Shown one piece after another: positions 27,173 to 35,541 of a stretch of DNA of 64,000 nucleotides. Position 1 is the first letter of the stretch. The number at the start of each line of letters is the position of its first letter. A program made the translations under genes and the position numbers. The notes under the pieces are model-generated. The model was not told the DNA's origin. It did no database searches and worked only from the letters and a program-made list of their open reading frames with translations. The stretch covers positions 62,001-126,000 of the forward strand of contig CANLXL010000010.1 in the NCBI GenBank assembly GCA_947495125.1, given 5' to 3'. This DNA comes from an uncultured Flaviramulus sp. GTDB lineage: Bacteria; Bacteroidota; Bacteroidia; Flavobacteriales; Flavobacteriaceae.

Positions 27173-27496
27173 ATGATTGAAAATCAATCTCTCCAAGACC
27201 TGTTTATTCAACTGGGTAAAGAACAGCACGAATCAACATCATTATCCGTGAAGATGCCATCAAGGAACGAATTGATGAAACGTGGTAAGCGTTGGTGGAA
27301 TAACAATAAGTCAAAACTTCAATGGAAGATTTGCAACAATTATGAATTTATATTAAAAAAGCATAGTAATAATAGAAGACTATTGTTGATTGCTATATCT
27401 GATCTAATATCAGATATAGTATTAGGTGTTTCGCCATTTACTGTTGCGGCAATTGTTCTTAGTATCGGAGTTGACTCTTTTTGTAGCACAAATTGA
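27173..27496 (+). CDS. Small membrane protein paired with the metalloprotease
   Basis: 107 aa. An N-terminal soluble segment with a basic helix (RNELMKRGKRWWNNNKSKL), then a hydrophobic C-terminus (LLLIAISDLISDIVLGVSPFTVAAIVLSIG, about 70-100) that would form one or two transmembrane helices, ending DSFCSTN. It begins 12 bp after the metalloprotease stop, so is co-translated. It could be a membrane substrate, anchor or effector (for example a pore-former) for that protease; nothing in the sequence decides this. Confidence 0.6.
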   Translation: MIENQSLQDLFIQLGKEQHESTSLSVKMPSRNELMKRGKRWWNNNKSKLQWKICNNYEFILKKHSNNRRLLLIAISDLISDIVLGVSPFTVAAIVLSIGVDSFCSTN

Positions 27497-27728
27497 TAAC
27501 GCAAGATTTAAATCTATTTCTATTGGTTATTATTGTGTTTCGCTACTATTTCTTGCAGTACATTATACATAAGTCATGAGCTATAAATATTAGGTACTAT
27601 AGATTTAAGTTCTTTACTCCTTCAAAAGAGGTTTTGTTCTAAAATATTAAATTCTCTTTAAAGATGAGAGTTTCTCTAATTCGTCTAAGAGAAGGTTCGA
27701 TATTTTTTTCTGTACACTCTACTAAATG

Positions 27729-27813
27729 CCTCACACTCCGGAACCTACCCACTTTCCACTAGTAAATTCAGGGGTTTATTTTTTAAAAGAGTCCAGGGTA
27801 ACTAAAAGGGTAA
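27729..27813 (+). repeat. Boundary repeat, copy B
   Basis: Best-preserved left part of the element: CCTCACACTCCGGAACCTA, then 22 nt to TCAGGGG, then 22 nt to GGTAACTAAAAGGGTAA. It is located directly downstream of the conflict module and immediately followed by copy C in the same orientation. Confidence 0.8.
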
Positions 27814-27817
27814 ATGA

Positions 27818-27965
27818 GGCTCCGTTAATCTTTAAATCTCATCAGTAATATCAAGGCTTCCCATTTTTATGTTGCCTTAGGGTAACTTAAAGGGTAACCA
27901 CTTTTTAAGTATCATAATGTTCTAATGTAAATTAAATAAAATTATTTTATAAGATAAAATTATTT
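27818..27965 (+). repeat. Boundary repeat, copy C (tandem with B)
   Basis: Starts 84 bp after copy B (comparing the TCC of block 1). Block 1 is decayed (CTCCGTTAATC), block 2 is TCAAGGC and block 3 is GGTAACTTAAAGGGTAACCA. The right part (CACTTTTTAAGTATC, AATGTTCTA-TGTAAAT, GATAAAAT) is shared with copy D at 54 kb, which shows that the element can extend about 70 bp beyond block 3. Confidence 0.75.
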
Positions 27966-28187
27966 TTTTTGAATTCAATAGAGATTTAAATTGTGTTATA
28001 GAGGTGAGAATCTAAGATATTAGATTAATGCTTAATCTTCAAAGTTATTAGAAACAGTTTGTTTAAATCGCGTAGTTTAATTGCTTAACGTTAACAAAAA
28101 ATGAAGTTAATCCTATATTATCAACATCTCTAAAATTTCAACCTTTTAAAAGGTCACTTTTTACTTCTAAAAATCAAAGAATAGGAA

Positions 28188-31100
28188 TTATTCTACTCGT
28201 TCTTTATATTTAGTTGGAGTAGTACCATATTTCTTTTTAAAACAAGTACTAAAATATTTTGGATTAGAAAACCCGGTCATATCACTAATCTGATTAATAG
28301 AATAATCACTATCCAAAATTAGCTGTGCAGCACGGGTAAGCCGAATTGTTTTCAAGAACTCGTTGATATTTTGTCCGCTAAGTGCCATTATCTTTCTGTA
28401 TAATACCGAATGGCTCATACCTATTTCGGTTGCCAATTTAGCCACGGAAAATTTTGAATCGGACATATTGGTTTCAATGATCTGCATTATTTTTTCTATA
28501 AATATTTCATCAACATTATTAATGGCCACATCTTTTGGCTTTAACAAAATTTCTTTTCTAAATGTTTCCCTTAAGGCCTTTCTTGATTCAACTAAATTTT
28601 TAACTCTAACATCTAAAATTTCCAGATTAAAGGGTTTCGTAAGGTAGTCGTCAGCTCCATATTCCAGTCCTTCCATTTGAAAAGCATGCGACCCCCTAGC
28701 GGTTAAAAGAATAATGGGAATATGAGAAGTCCTGCTATCTGTCTTTAATTTTTTACAGAGTTGTAGTCCATTCATTTTTGGCATCATGATATCCGATATA
28801 ATAATATCCGGAATCATATCAAAGGCCTTTTCGCAGCCATTAATACCGTCTGAAGAAGTGAACACTTTGTAATCATCTGAAAAATGTGTTTTTATTAGGT
28901 TTCTTATTTCGAAGTTATCTTCCACAATAAGTAAGATGGGTTTTTTATCTGGGGTAACCTGATTTAAATTATTATCCTCATAAATAAGTGCTTCCTCAAT
29001 AACATTTGTAGAATCATTCATTTCGGTTATGGTATCAACAATTTCATGGGCACCATAAAATTTTTTGGTTATGGGGATGATGATATTAAAAATAGTGTAT
29101 TCATTTAATTCACTTTTAACCCGGATCTCACCATAATGAATATCTACTAAATTTTTAGTAATGGCCAATCCTATGCCCGTACCAGAAGAAAAATTGCTCT
29201 CCTTGGTTTTGACCTGATAAAAATCCTGAAAAATTTTAGAGATGTTTTCAGTAGAAATACCATGACCATTATCTTTAATTTTAATGATAAGTCGTTCATC
29301 TTTTTCATCTAAGTCTACATTAATGTCAATCTTCTTTTTTGCAAACTTAAAGGCATTAGACAGCATGTTGTAAACAATAATTTCTAATTTATTGGCATCA
29401 AACCAACCTTTGTCGCAGCTATTTGAGACCGTCAATTGAAATTGGATGTTTTTTTCATTGGCGTATTGATAAAAAGGAATGCATAATTCGTCAAAGAACT
29501 CTTTTATGGCAAGCTCTGAAACTTTTAATTTTGTTACACTGGATTCTAATTTTCTAAAATCAAGTATCTGTGTTACCAAATTTAATAGCCTTTGACCATT
29601 CCTATTCATGGTCATAATAAGATTGCTGGTCCTGTTATTCGTATTTCGAATTTTTGTTAATTCTTCCAGTGGTGTAAGAATAAGGGTTAGCGAGGTTCTC
29701 AATTCATGGGAGATGGTAGTAAAGAAGTTTATTTTAGATTGATGTAGTTCTTCATCCTTATCATGCTTGTATTTTTCTATAAGCAATTCATTCTTTAATC
29801 TTATTCTATTTTTAATATTGTAATAAATAAACCATATTAATGAAGAAATTATTAAAAAGTAAATGAAATAAGCTATTTTTGTTTGCCACCAAACAGGTGT
29901 TATGCGAATAAAAATATGCTTCTCTGTAAAGTTTTCATTTTCAATACTATTTTCTTCTGTAGCTTTAACCTTAAAAATATAGGTCCCAGGTGAAATATTA
30001 GAATAATTTGCAAAATGACGTTCCGAAGGCGTTGTAATCCACCTGTCATCAAGACCCTCAAGCATATATTCGTATTTTATGTTATGAGGTGATTGGTATC
30101 CTGGTGTTGCAAACTCAAAAGAAAAGTTGTCTAAAAAATGAGGTAAGGTTATATGTTTAGTGAAAACTATTGATGTGTCCAGTGGTTTGTAACCATCTAT
30201 TATTTCGTTTGCACTAATGTCCTTATTAAAAATTTGAAAATTAGTAACTAATAAATTGATGGGTTCTGGCTTTACATTAAGCTGGTCAGGATAAAATGAA
30301 ACTAAGCCTTTTTTACTTCCAAAAAACAATTTACCATCTTCTGTTTTGGCAATAGCGCCGGACTCAAAATCATTAGTAGGCAAACCATCAAAAGTATTGT
30401 ATGTAAGTGTTTTGTTATTGGTAGTGTTTAAAGTTGCAATGCCTTTATTAGTACTAAACCATAAATTATTATAATTATCTTGAATGATACCATAAATAGA
30501 ATTACTTGGCAGACCATTTGACACAGTATATTGAGTAAAGTTTTTACTAGTATTATTTAATTCATAAACACCTCCTTCTTCAGTAGCAAACCAAATGCTC
30601 CCTAAATTATCCTCATAGATATCTTTAATTGGATGATTGATTTTAAAATGATTGTCATTGTTTAGTTCAAATAGTTTTTGTTCAGAATTGTTTAAAACAG
30701 GGTTAATGGCTTGAACTCCATTATCTAATGAGCCTATCCATAATTTACCTGATTTATCAATTAATAAACTTAAAAGCCGATTTGATAGCAAACCATCCTG
30801 CATTTTATAGTTTGTTAAACGCTTAGTCTTTTTATTATATTTATATAATCCTTCATTATAGGAGGCTATCCAAATATTATTTTTATTATCCTCAATAATA
30901 TCGAAAACCTGAATATTCAAGGTATTGATTGGAATATTCGAATCGAATTTTGCTTCAAAAAATAAATCAGTGTTGTTTTTCTTATATCCAATAAGACTCT
31001 TTCTAAAATTACCTGTCCAAACATTACCAACAGTATCTTCAAATACCGACATTACAATATTTGAAGGAATAGAATTCCTAATATTAGGATTATTACTATA

Positions 31101-32303
31101 ATTGTAAAACGTCTGACTTTTTATATCAAACTTATCCAAGCCACCACCGCCAGTACCAATCCATAAATTGTCACCAGACATGTGAAGTGACACAACAACA
31201 TTAAAACTCAAGCTGTTAGATTCTTTTATAAACGACGTTTTATAGATTTCAAATGGTGAATTTATAGTTTTGTTAACAGAGCCGTCTCCCATTCCTAGCC
31301 ATAATGTGTTATCAGAATCAATATATAGGCTATAAGAGACGTTATTGGTTAGACTATTCGGATTTAATCGATCACTCTTATATGTGGTTATTTCATTTGT
31401 ACTTGTGTTAATTAAATTAAGACCCTCGAAAGTCGTAAACCATATTTCACCAAGTTTACCTTCCTTAATATCTGTAATATTATTGGAGCTAATGGATGAA
31501 CTATCTTTTCCATACTTGTAGTGTTTTAAGCCCCTTGAGCTCTTATTGAATTGGTATAAACCTTCTTCTTCAGTACTTATCCATATATTACCTTTGCTAT
31601 CAATACAAATTTTTTGCCCGGATCTGGAACTTTGAAATTCTTGATTACTATATCGGAAATGTTCAAACATTTTTTGACTAATATCATAGCTATCCAGAAT
31701 TCCCGAGTTTGAAGTAATCCAAACTTTATTACCATCTGCCTTTATAGAAAAAACATCATTATTGCTTAGGCCGTTTGAGTTTTGATAAGTGCTATCATAT
31801 TTTTCATATGAATGGTTGTTTTTGTCAAACTTAAATGCTCCATTACCAAAAGTTCCAACCCAAATATGGCCGTTTATGTCCTCCGTAATAGTGGTTATAT
31901 AATGATTATTATAAATAGAAGAATATGTGGTCTCATTAATATAATTAGTAAATATTTCGGATTTCGGATTAAACTTATTTAATCCACCATGCATAGTGCC
32001 AATCCAAATAAATCCATCTTTATCTTCGAATAGACAAACAATATTATTATTACTTAAGGAAAATTTATTCTTTTCATTAAATGTGTAAGATCGAAACTTA
32101 TACCCATCAAATCTATAAAGCCCATGAGTTCCCCCAAACCACATAAATCCATTCTTGTCTTTAAGAATACAATTAACAGAAGCTAACCCATCTTCTATAA
32201 CAAATTCTTCAAAGCTTAGTTTTTCATTTTGAGAAAACGAAACGAAGGCCAATAAAAAAAGTAGCATTATAAACACTTTTAATATTGTACTTTTAGTATT
32301 CAT
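28188..32303 (-). CDS. Hybrid two-component system regulator of the glycan locus
   Basis: 1371 aa, the one-protein sensor/regulator typical of Bacteroidota glycan loci. A signal peptide (about 1-25) precedes a periplasmic double beta-propeller of Reg_prop repeats (about 30-690; many DKNGFMWFGGTHGLYRFDG-like blades), a Y_Y_Y domain (about 740-805), and a transmembrane helix (about 815-835). The HisKA domain has His near 864 (ISHELRTSL), followed by HATPase boxes (DNGHGIS, GTGIGLAITK). The receiver (about 1120-1235) has phospho-Asp near 1167 (IIISDIMMPKMNG). The AraC-type DNA-binding domain (about 1270-1368) ends in FSNPKYFSTCFKKKYG. It is divergent from SusC with 174 bp between, so it most likely controls the locus at 32.5-47 kb in response to an oligosaccharide. 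Confidence 0.95.
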   Translation of the reverse strand: MNTKSTILKVFIMLLFLLAFVSFSQNEKLSFEEFVIEDGLASVNCILKDKNGFMWFGGTHGLYRFDGYKFRSYTFNEKNKFSLSNNNIVCLFEDKDGFIWIGTMHGGLNKFNPKSEIFTNYINETTYSSIYNNHYITTITEDINGHIWVGTFGNGAFKFDKNNHSYEKYDSTYQNSNGLSNNDVFSIKADGNKVWITSNSGILDSYDISQKMFEHFRYSNQEFQSSRSGQKICIDSKGNIWISTEEEGLYQFNKSSRGLKHYKYGKDSSSISSNNITDIKEGKLGEIWFTTFEGLNLINTSTNEITTYKSDRLNPNSLTNNVSYSLYIDSDNTLWLGMGDGSVNKTINSPFEIYKTSFIKESNSLSFNVVVSLHMSGDNLWIGTGGGGLDKFDIKSQTFYNYSNNPNIRNSIPSNIVMSVFEDTVGNVWTGNFRKSLIGYKKNNTDLFFEAKFDSNIPINTLNIQVFDIIEDNKNNIWIASYNEGLYKYNKKTKRLTNYKMQDGLLSNRLLSLLIDKSGKLWIGSLDNGVQAINPVLNNSEQKLFELNNDNHFKINHPIKDIYEDNLGSIWFATEEGGVYELNNTSKNFTQYTVSNGLPSNSIYGIIQDNYNNLWFSTNKGIATLNTTNNKTLTYNTFDGLPTNDFESGAIAKTEDGKLFFGSKKGLVSFYPDQLNVKPEPINLLVTNFQIFNKDISANEIIDGYKPLDTSIVFTKHITLPHFLDNFSFEFATPGYQSPHNIKYEYMLEGLDDRWITTPSERHFANYSNISPGTYIFKVKATEENSIENENFTEKHIFIRITPVWWQTKIAYFIYFLIISSLIWFIYYNIKNRIRLKNELLIEKYKHDKDEELHQSKINFFTTISHELRTSLTLILTPLEELTKIRNTNNRTSNLIMTMNRNGQRLLNLVTQILDFRKLESSVTKLKVSELAIKEFFDELCIPFYQYANEKNIQFQLTVSNSCDKGWFDANKLEIIVYNMLSNAFKFAKKKIDINVDLDEKDERLIIKIKDNGHGISTENISKIFQDFYQVKTKESNFSSGTGIGLAITKNLVDIHYGEIRVKSELNEYTIFNIIIPITKKFYGAHEIVDTITEMNDSTNVIEEALIYEDNNLNQVTPDKKPILLIVEDNFEIRNLIKTHFSDDYKVFTSSDGINGCEKAFDMIPDIIISDIMMPKMNGLQLCKKLKTDSRTSHIPIILLTARGSHAFQMEGLEYGADDYLTKPFNLEILDVRVKNLVESRKALRETFRKEILLKPKDVAINNVDEIFIEKIMQIIETNMSDSKFSVAKLATEIGMSHSVLYRKIMALSGQNINEFLKTIRLTRAAQLILDSDYSINQISDMTGFSNPKYFSTCFKKKYGTTPTKYKERVE

Positions 32304-32477
32304 GTGTGAGTTCCTTATATTTATTATAGTGAATATAATTAATAAAAATTATTCATATACCATATTATAGTACCTCAAACAGAAAAAGAATGATAATTAT
32401 ACCATTCCGATTGAATATTAAACCAGTACCCTAAGGAGGACATATAATTTTACAACATAAATTAACTCATAAATTTT

Positions 32478-35400
32478 ATGTATATGAAAAAAAGATATTT
32501 TAAGGTAAATTTAGTTTTTGCCTTATTGCTTTTTACGACAAGCGTAATTGCGCAAAAACAAATTTCTGGAAATGTAACTTCCTCTGAGGGTCAACCATTA
32601 CCAGGTGTGTCAATTTTGGTTAAAGGGACAACAAATGGTACGTCTTCAGATTTTGATGGAAATTACGCGCTATCTAATGTAGCAAACAATGCTACTTTGG
32701 TTTTTTCCTTTTTGGGATTTGTAACAACGGAAGAGCAAGTGGGAAACAAATCAACTATTAATGTATCACTAAAAGAAGATGTTACTACTCTAGATGATGT
32801 TATAGTAGTAGGTTATGGTAGTAAGAAAAAGGCTGAAGTTACTGGGGCGGTGGCTCAAGTAAGTGGAGATTTAACCAGTAAAAGTCCTAATGCTAATTTT
32901 ACTACTTCTTTAGCGGGTCGTTTACCTGGATTGGTTATAAACCAAACCACAGCTGAACCAGGTAGAGAAGATATTAATATTCTTGTAAGAGGGCAAGGAA
33001 CCTTTAGAGATAATAGTGTTTTAATAGTTATTGATGGTGTAATAGGTGCTGACGGATTAAGTGGATTAGATCCGCAAGATATTGAAAGTGTATCTGTGCT
33101 AAAAGATGCCTCTGCTGCAATTTATGGAGCAAGAGCAGCTAACGGTGTTATATTAGTTACAACCAAACGTGGAAATACAGGAAAGCCTGTTTTAAATTAT
33201 ACAGTAAATTCTAGTTTCTCAGCGCCTACAAGGTTTGCTGAACGTGCATCGGCTTTAGAATATGCTTTACAGGCTAAGGCTATTACAGATAGAGATCCAG
33301 TGAATGTGGTTCCTGTATTATTTACTGATGCTGAAATTGACGCTTTTAGAGCATCAGGTTTTGAAAGTACAGATTGGTTTAGAGAAGTTTATGATAATAC
33401 TTCATTTCAAATTAGACATAATCTGTCTTTAAGAGGAGGTAATGAACTTGTTAGCCATTTTACTTCATTAGGATTAACACAACGTGAGGGTATAATAAAT
33501 ACTGACAATAGTACCGATGTGAATCAGTATAATTTTAGATCTAATATTGATGTAAACCCTACAAATAATATAAAAGTGTCGTTAGATTTATCTGGAAGAC
33601 TTGATAAAAACGAATATTTCGCTCCAGACTCTTTTAACGTATTATTAAATACAGCTAGAGGTTTACCCACAGATATTGCATTAATTGAAGGAAAACCAAT
33701 AAAGTTTAACTCAACAAACGATGGTGCAAATCCCTTTGCATTTGTTCAGGATGAATCCGGGTACAGAAGAAATGAAAACACGTTATTTAATGGTAAATTA
33801 TCCTTAGAATATAAAATTCCTCAGTTAGAAGGATTAAGTATTGGAGGTTGGGCAAATGTTAGGTTTGTTCAAAATTTTGGAAAGACTTTTGAAAGACCTT
33901 TTTCTCAATATATTTTGGAAAATAATGGTGATTTAACAGAGGACATTATTGACATAGAAACTAAGGTTACTGAAGCTTATGGTAGAACTCAGGATATCAC
34001 TTCAAATTTTAGAATAGCATATAATAATTCATTTGGGAAACATAGTGTAAATACTTTTTTAGCCTATGAGCAAAGTATATTGAAATTTAATTATACTGAA
34101 GCTTCAAGAAGAGGGTTTTTATCCAGTGATATAGATCAACTTTCATCAGGGAGTATTGATACTCAGGAAAATGGAGCTACGGCAAGCGAAGAAGCAAGGC
34201 AAAATTATTTAGGAAGACTAGACTACGATTTTGATAAAAAATACTTTGCTCAATTTCAATTTAGATATGATGGGAGTTTTAACTTCCCTAAAGGTAATAG
34301 GTTTGGTTTTTTTCCATCCGTATCTTTAGGTTGGCGTTTATCACAAGAAAATTTCTTAAAAGATAATCCGACGATAAGTAATTTGAAGTTAAGAGGAACT
34401 TGGGGGGAAGTTGGAAATGATAGAGTCCCAGCATTTCAATTTTTAAACAGATTTGGTGTTGATGGTTCTTTTCCTTTCGGAACAGGAAACTTAACAGATG
34501 TTACCGTGATATCTCAAGTAGGTTCTGTAGCAAATACAAGTATAACTTGGGAAACTTCTGAACAGATAAATATAGGGCTTGATGCTGGGTTTTTTAAGAA
34601 TAAGCTAACCCTTGAGTTAGATGTTTTTAAAGATAAACGCTCTAATATTTTAACCCCTCGAAATGTAACGGTTCCAGTATTTACAGGTATAATAAATCGT
34701 CCAGATGAAAATATTGGAGAAACCGAAAATGAAGGGTTTGAAGTTGTAGTAAGTTATCGTAATAATTTTGGAAACCTTGGATTCAACGCATCAGCAAATT
34801 TTGCTTATTCAAAAAATAAAATAGTATTTCAAGATGCTGTACCACCAACTGAAGTATATCAAAATTTAGAAGGGCAACCAATTGGAAGTCGATTATTGTA
34901 CAATGCTATAGGAATCTATAGAACTCAAGAAGACCTAAATAATTTTCCTGGGCCAGCAAACGTTGGCATTGGAGATTTAATTTATGCAGATACTAATGAG
35001 GATGGTGCTATTACTGCAGATGATAGAATAGTATTTGATAAAACATCTATACCGCAAATGCAATTCGGTTTAAATTTAGGACTTACATATAAAGGGTTTG
35101 AACTAAACACACTATTTCAAGGTCAAGCAGATGTTAATTTTGAGTCACGAGCTATTTTTGGGCAAGGAGATTTGTCATATATTTTAAAGAATGCCTATAC
35201 AGTTGATACGCCTAACTCTTCATTACCAAGAATTGGAGGAACAGAATCTGCTAGAAATGGTTACGATGGTGGCGAATTTGCATCTACTTTTTGGCAAAGA
35301 GATGCATCATACATTAGACTTAGAAATGTTGAACTAGCATATAATGTACCTAAAGATGTGCTTTCTAAAGTGGGAATCTCTGCTTTTAGACTTTATTTTA

Positions 35401-35531
35401 GTGGAAGTAATCTGTTAGTGTTTGATGGACTTAAAAAAGATGGATTAGCAGATCCTGAGCAAACAGATGGCCTTTCATGGCAGATACCACTTCAAAGGAT
35501 ATTTAATTTAGGAGCTAACATAACTTTTTAA
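32478..35531 (+). CDS. SusC-like TonB-dependent outer-membrane transporter
   Basis: 1017 aa (an ATG two codons in, at 32484, is an equally good start: MKKRYFKVNLVFALLLFTTSV signal peptide). A carboxypeptidase-regulatory-like domain (about 25-105: ISGNVTSSEGQPLPGVSILVKG) is followed by the TonB-box-like DVIVVGYGS and plug domain (about 110-240: INILVRGQG, SVLKDASAAIYGARAANGVILVTTK, the SusC/RagA signature). The rest is a 22-strand-type barrel ending in a terminal aromatic residue (LGANITF). It imports large oligosaccharides with the SusD-like partner encoded 10 bp downstream. A TAAGGAGG at about 32432 is too far from the start to serve as its RBS. Confidence 0.96.
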   Translation: MYMKKRYFKVNLVFALLLFTTSVIAQKQISGNVTSSEGQPLPGVSILVKGTTNGTSSDFDGNYALSNVANNATLVFSFLGFVTTEEQVGNKSTINVSLKEDVTTLDDVIVVGYGSKKKAEVTGAVAQVSGDLTSKSPNANFTTSLAGRLPGLVINQTTAEPGREDINILVRGQGTFRDNSVLIVIDGVIGADGLSGLDPQDIESVSVLKDASAAIYGARAANGVILVTTKRGNTGKPVLNYTVNSSFSAPTRFAERASALEYALQAKAITDRDPVNVVPVLFTDAEIDAFRASGFESTDWFREVYDNTSFQIRHNLSLRGGNELVSHFTSLGLTQREGIINTDNSTDVNQYNFRSNIDVNPTNNIKVSLDLSGRLDKNEYFAPDSFNVLLNTARGLPTDIALIEGKPIKFNSTNDGANPFAFVQDESGYRRNENTLFNGKLSLEYKIPQLEGLSIGGWANVRFVQNFGKTFERPFSQYILENNGDLTEDIIDIETKVTEAYGRTQDITSNFRIAYNNSFGKHSVNTFLAYEQSILKFNYTEASRRGFLSSDIDQLSSGSIDTQENGATASEEARQNYLGRLDYDFDKKYFAQFQFRYDGSFNFPKGNRFGFFPSVSLGWRLSQENFLKDNPTISNLKLRGTWGEVGNDRVPAFQFLNRFGVDGSFPFGTGNLTDVTVISQVGSVANTSITWETSEQINIGLDAGFFKNKLTLELDVFKDKRSNILTPRNVTVPVFTGIINRPDENIGETENEGFEVVVSYRNNFGNLGFNASANFAYSKNKIVFQDAVPPTEVYQNLEGQPIGSRLLYNAIGIYRTQEDLNNFPGPANVGIGDLIYADTNEDGAITADDRIVFDKTSIPQMQFGLNLGLTYKGFELNTLFQGQADVNFESRAIFGQGDLSYILKNAYTVDTPNSSLPRIGGTESARNGYDGGEFASTFWQRDASYIRLRNVELAYNVPKDVLSKVGISAFRLYFSGSNLLVFDGLKKDGLADPEQTDGLSWQIPLQRIFNLGANITF

Positions 35532-35541
35532 AAAAAAAACA

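Larger units (their letters stand above)
27497..28187. other. Non-coding junction with tandem boundary repeats
   Basis: About 0.7 kb between the conflict module and the hybrid sensor of the glycan locus. It holds two tandem copies of the boundary repeat (27729-27813 and 27818-27965), then very A/T-rich DNA, and at 28141-28154 the perfect 14-bp palindrome ACCTTTTAAAAGGT followed by CACTTTTT. No open frame with gene-like features was seen. Confidence 0.55.

Noticed and set aside
32430..32441. Strong Shine-Dalgarno-like TAAGGAGGA in the SusC leader.
   Set aside because: Nearly 40 nt from the SusC start and no ATG/GTG at proper distance; Bacteroidota rarely use such sites.
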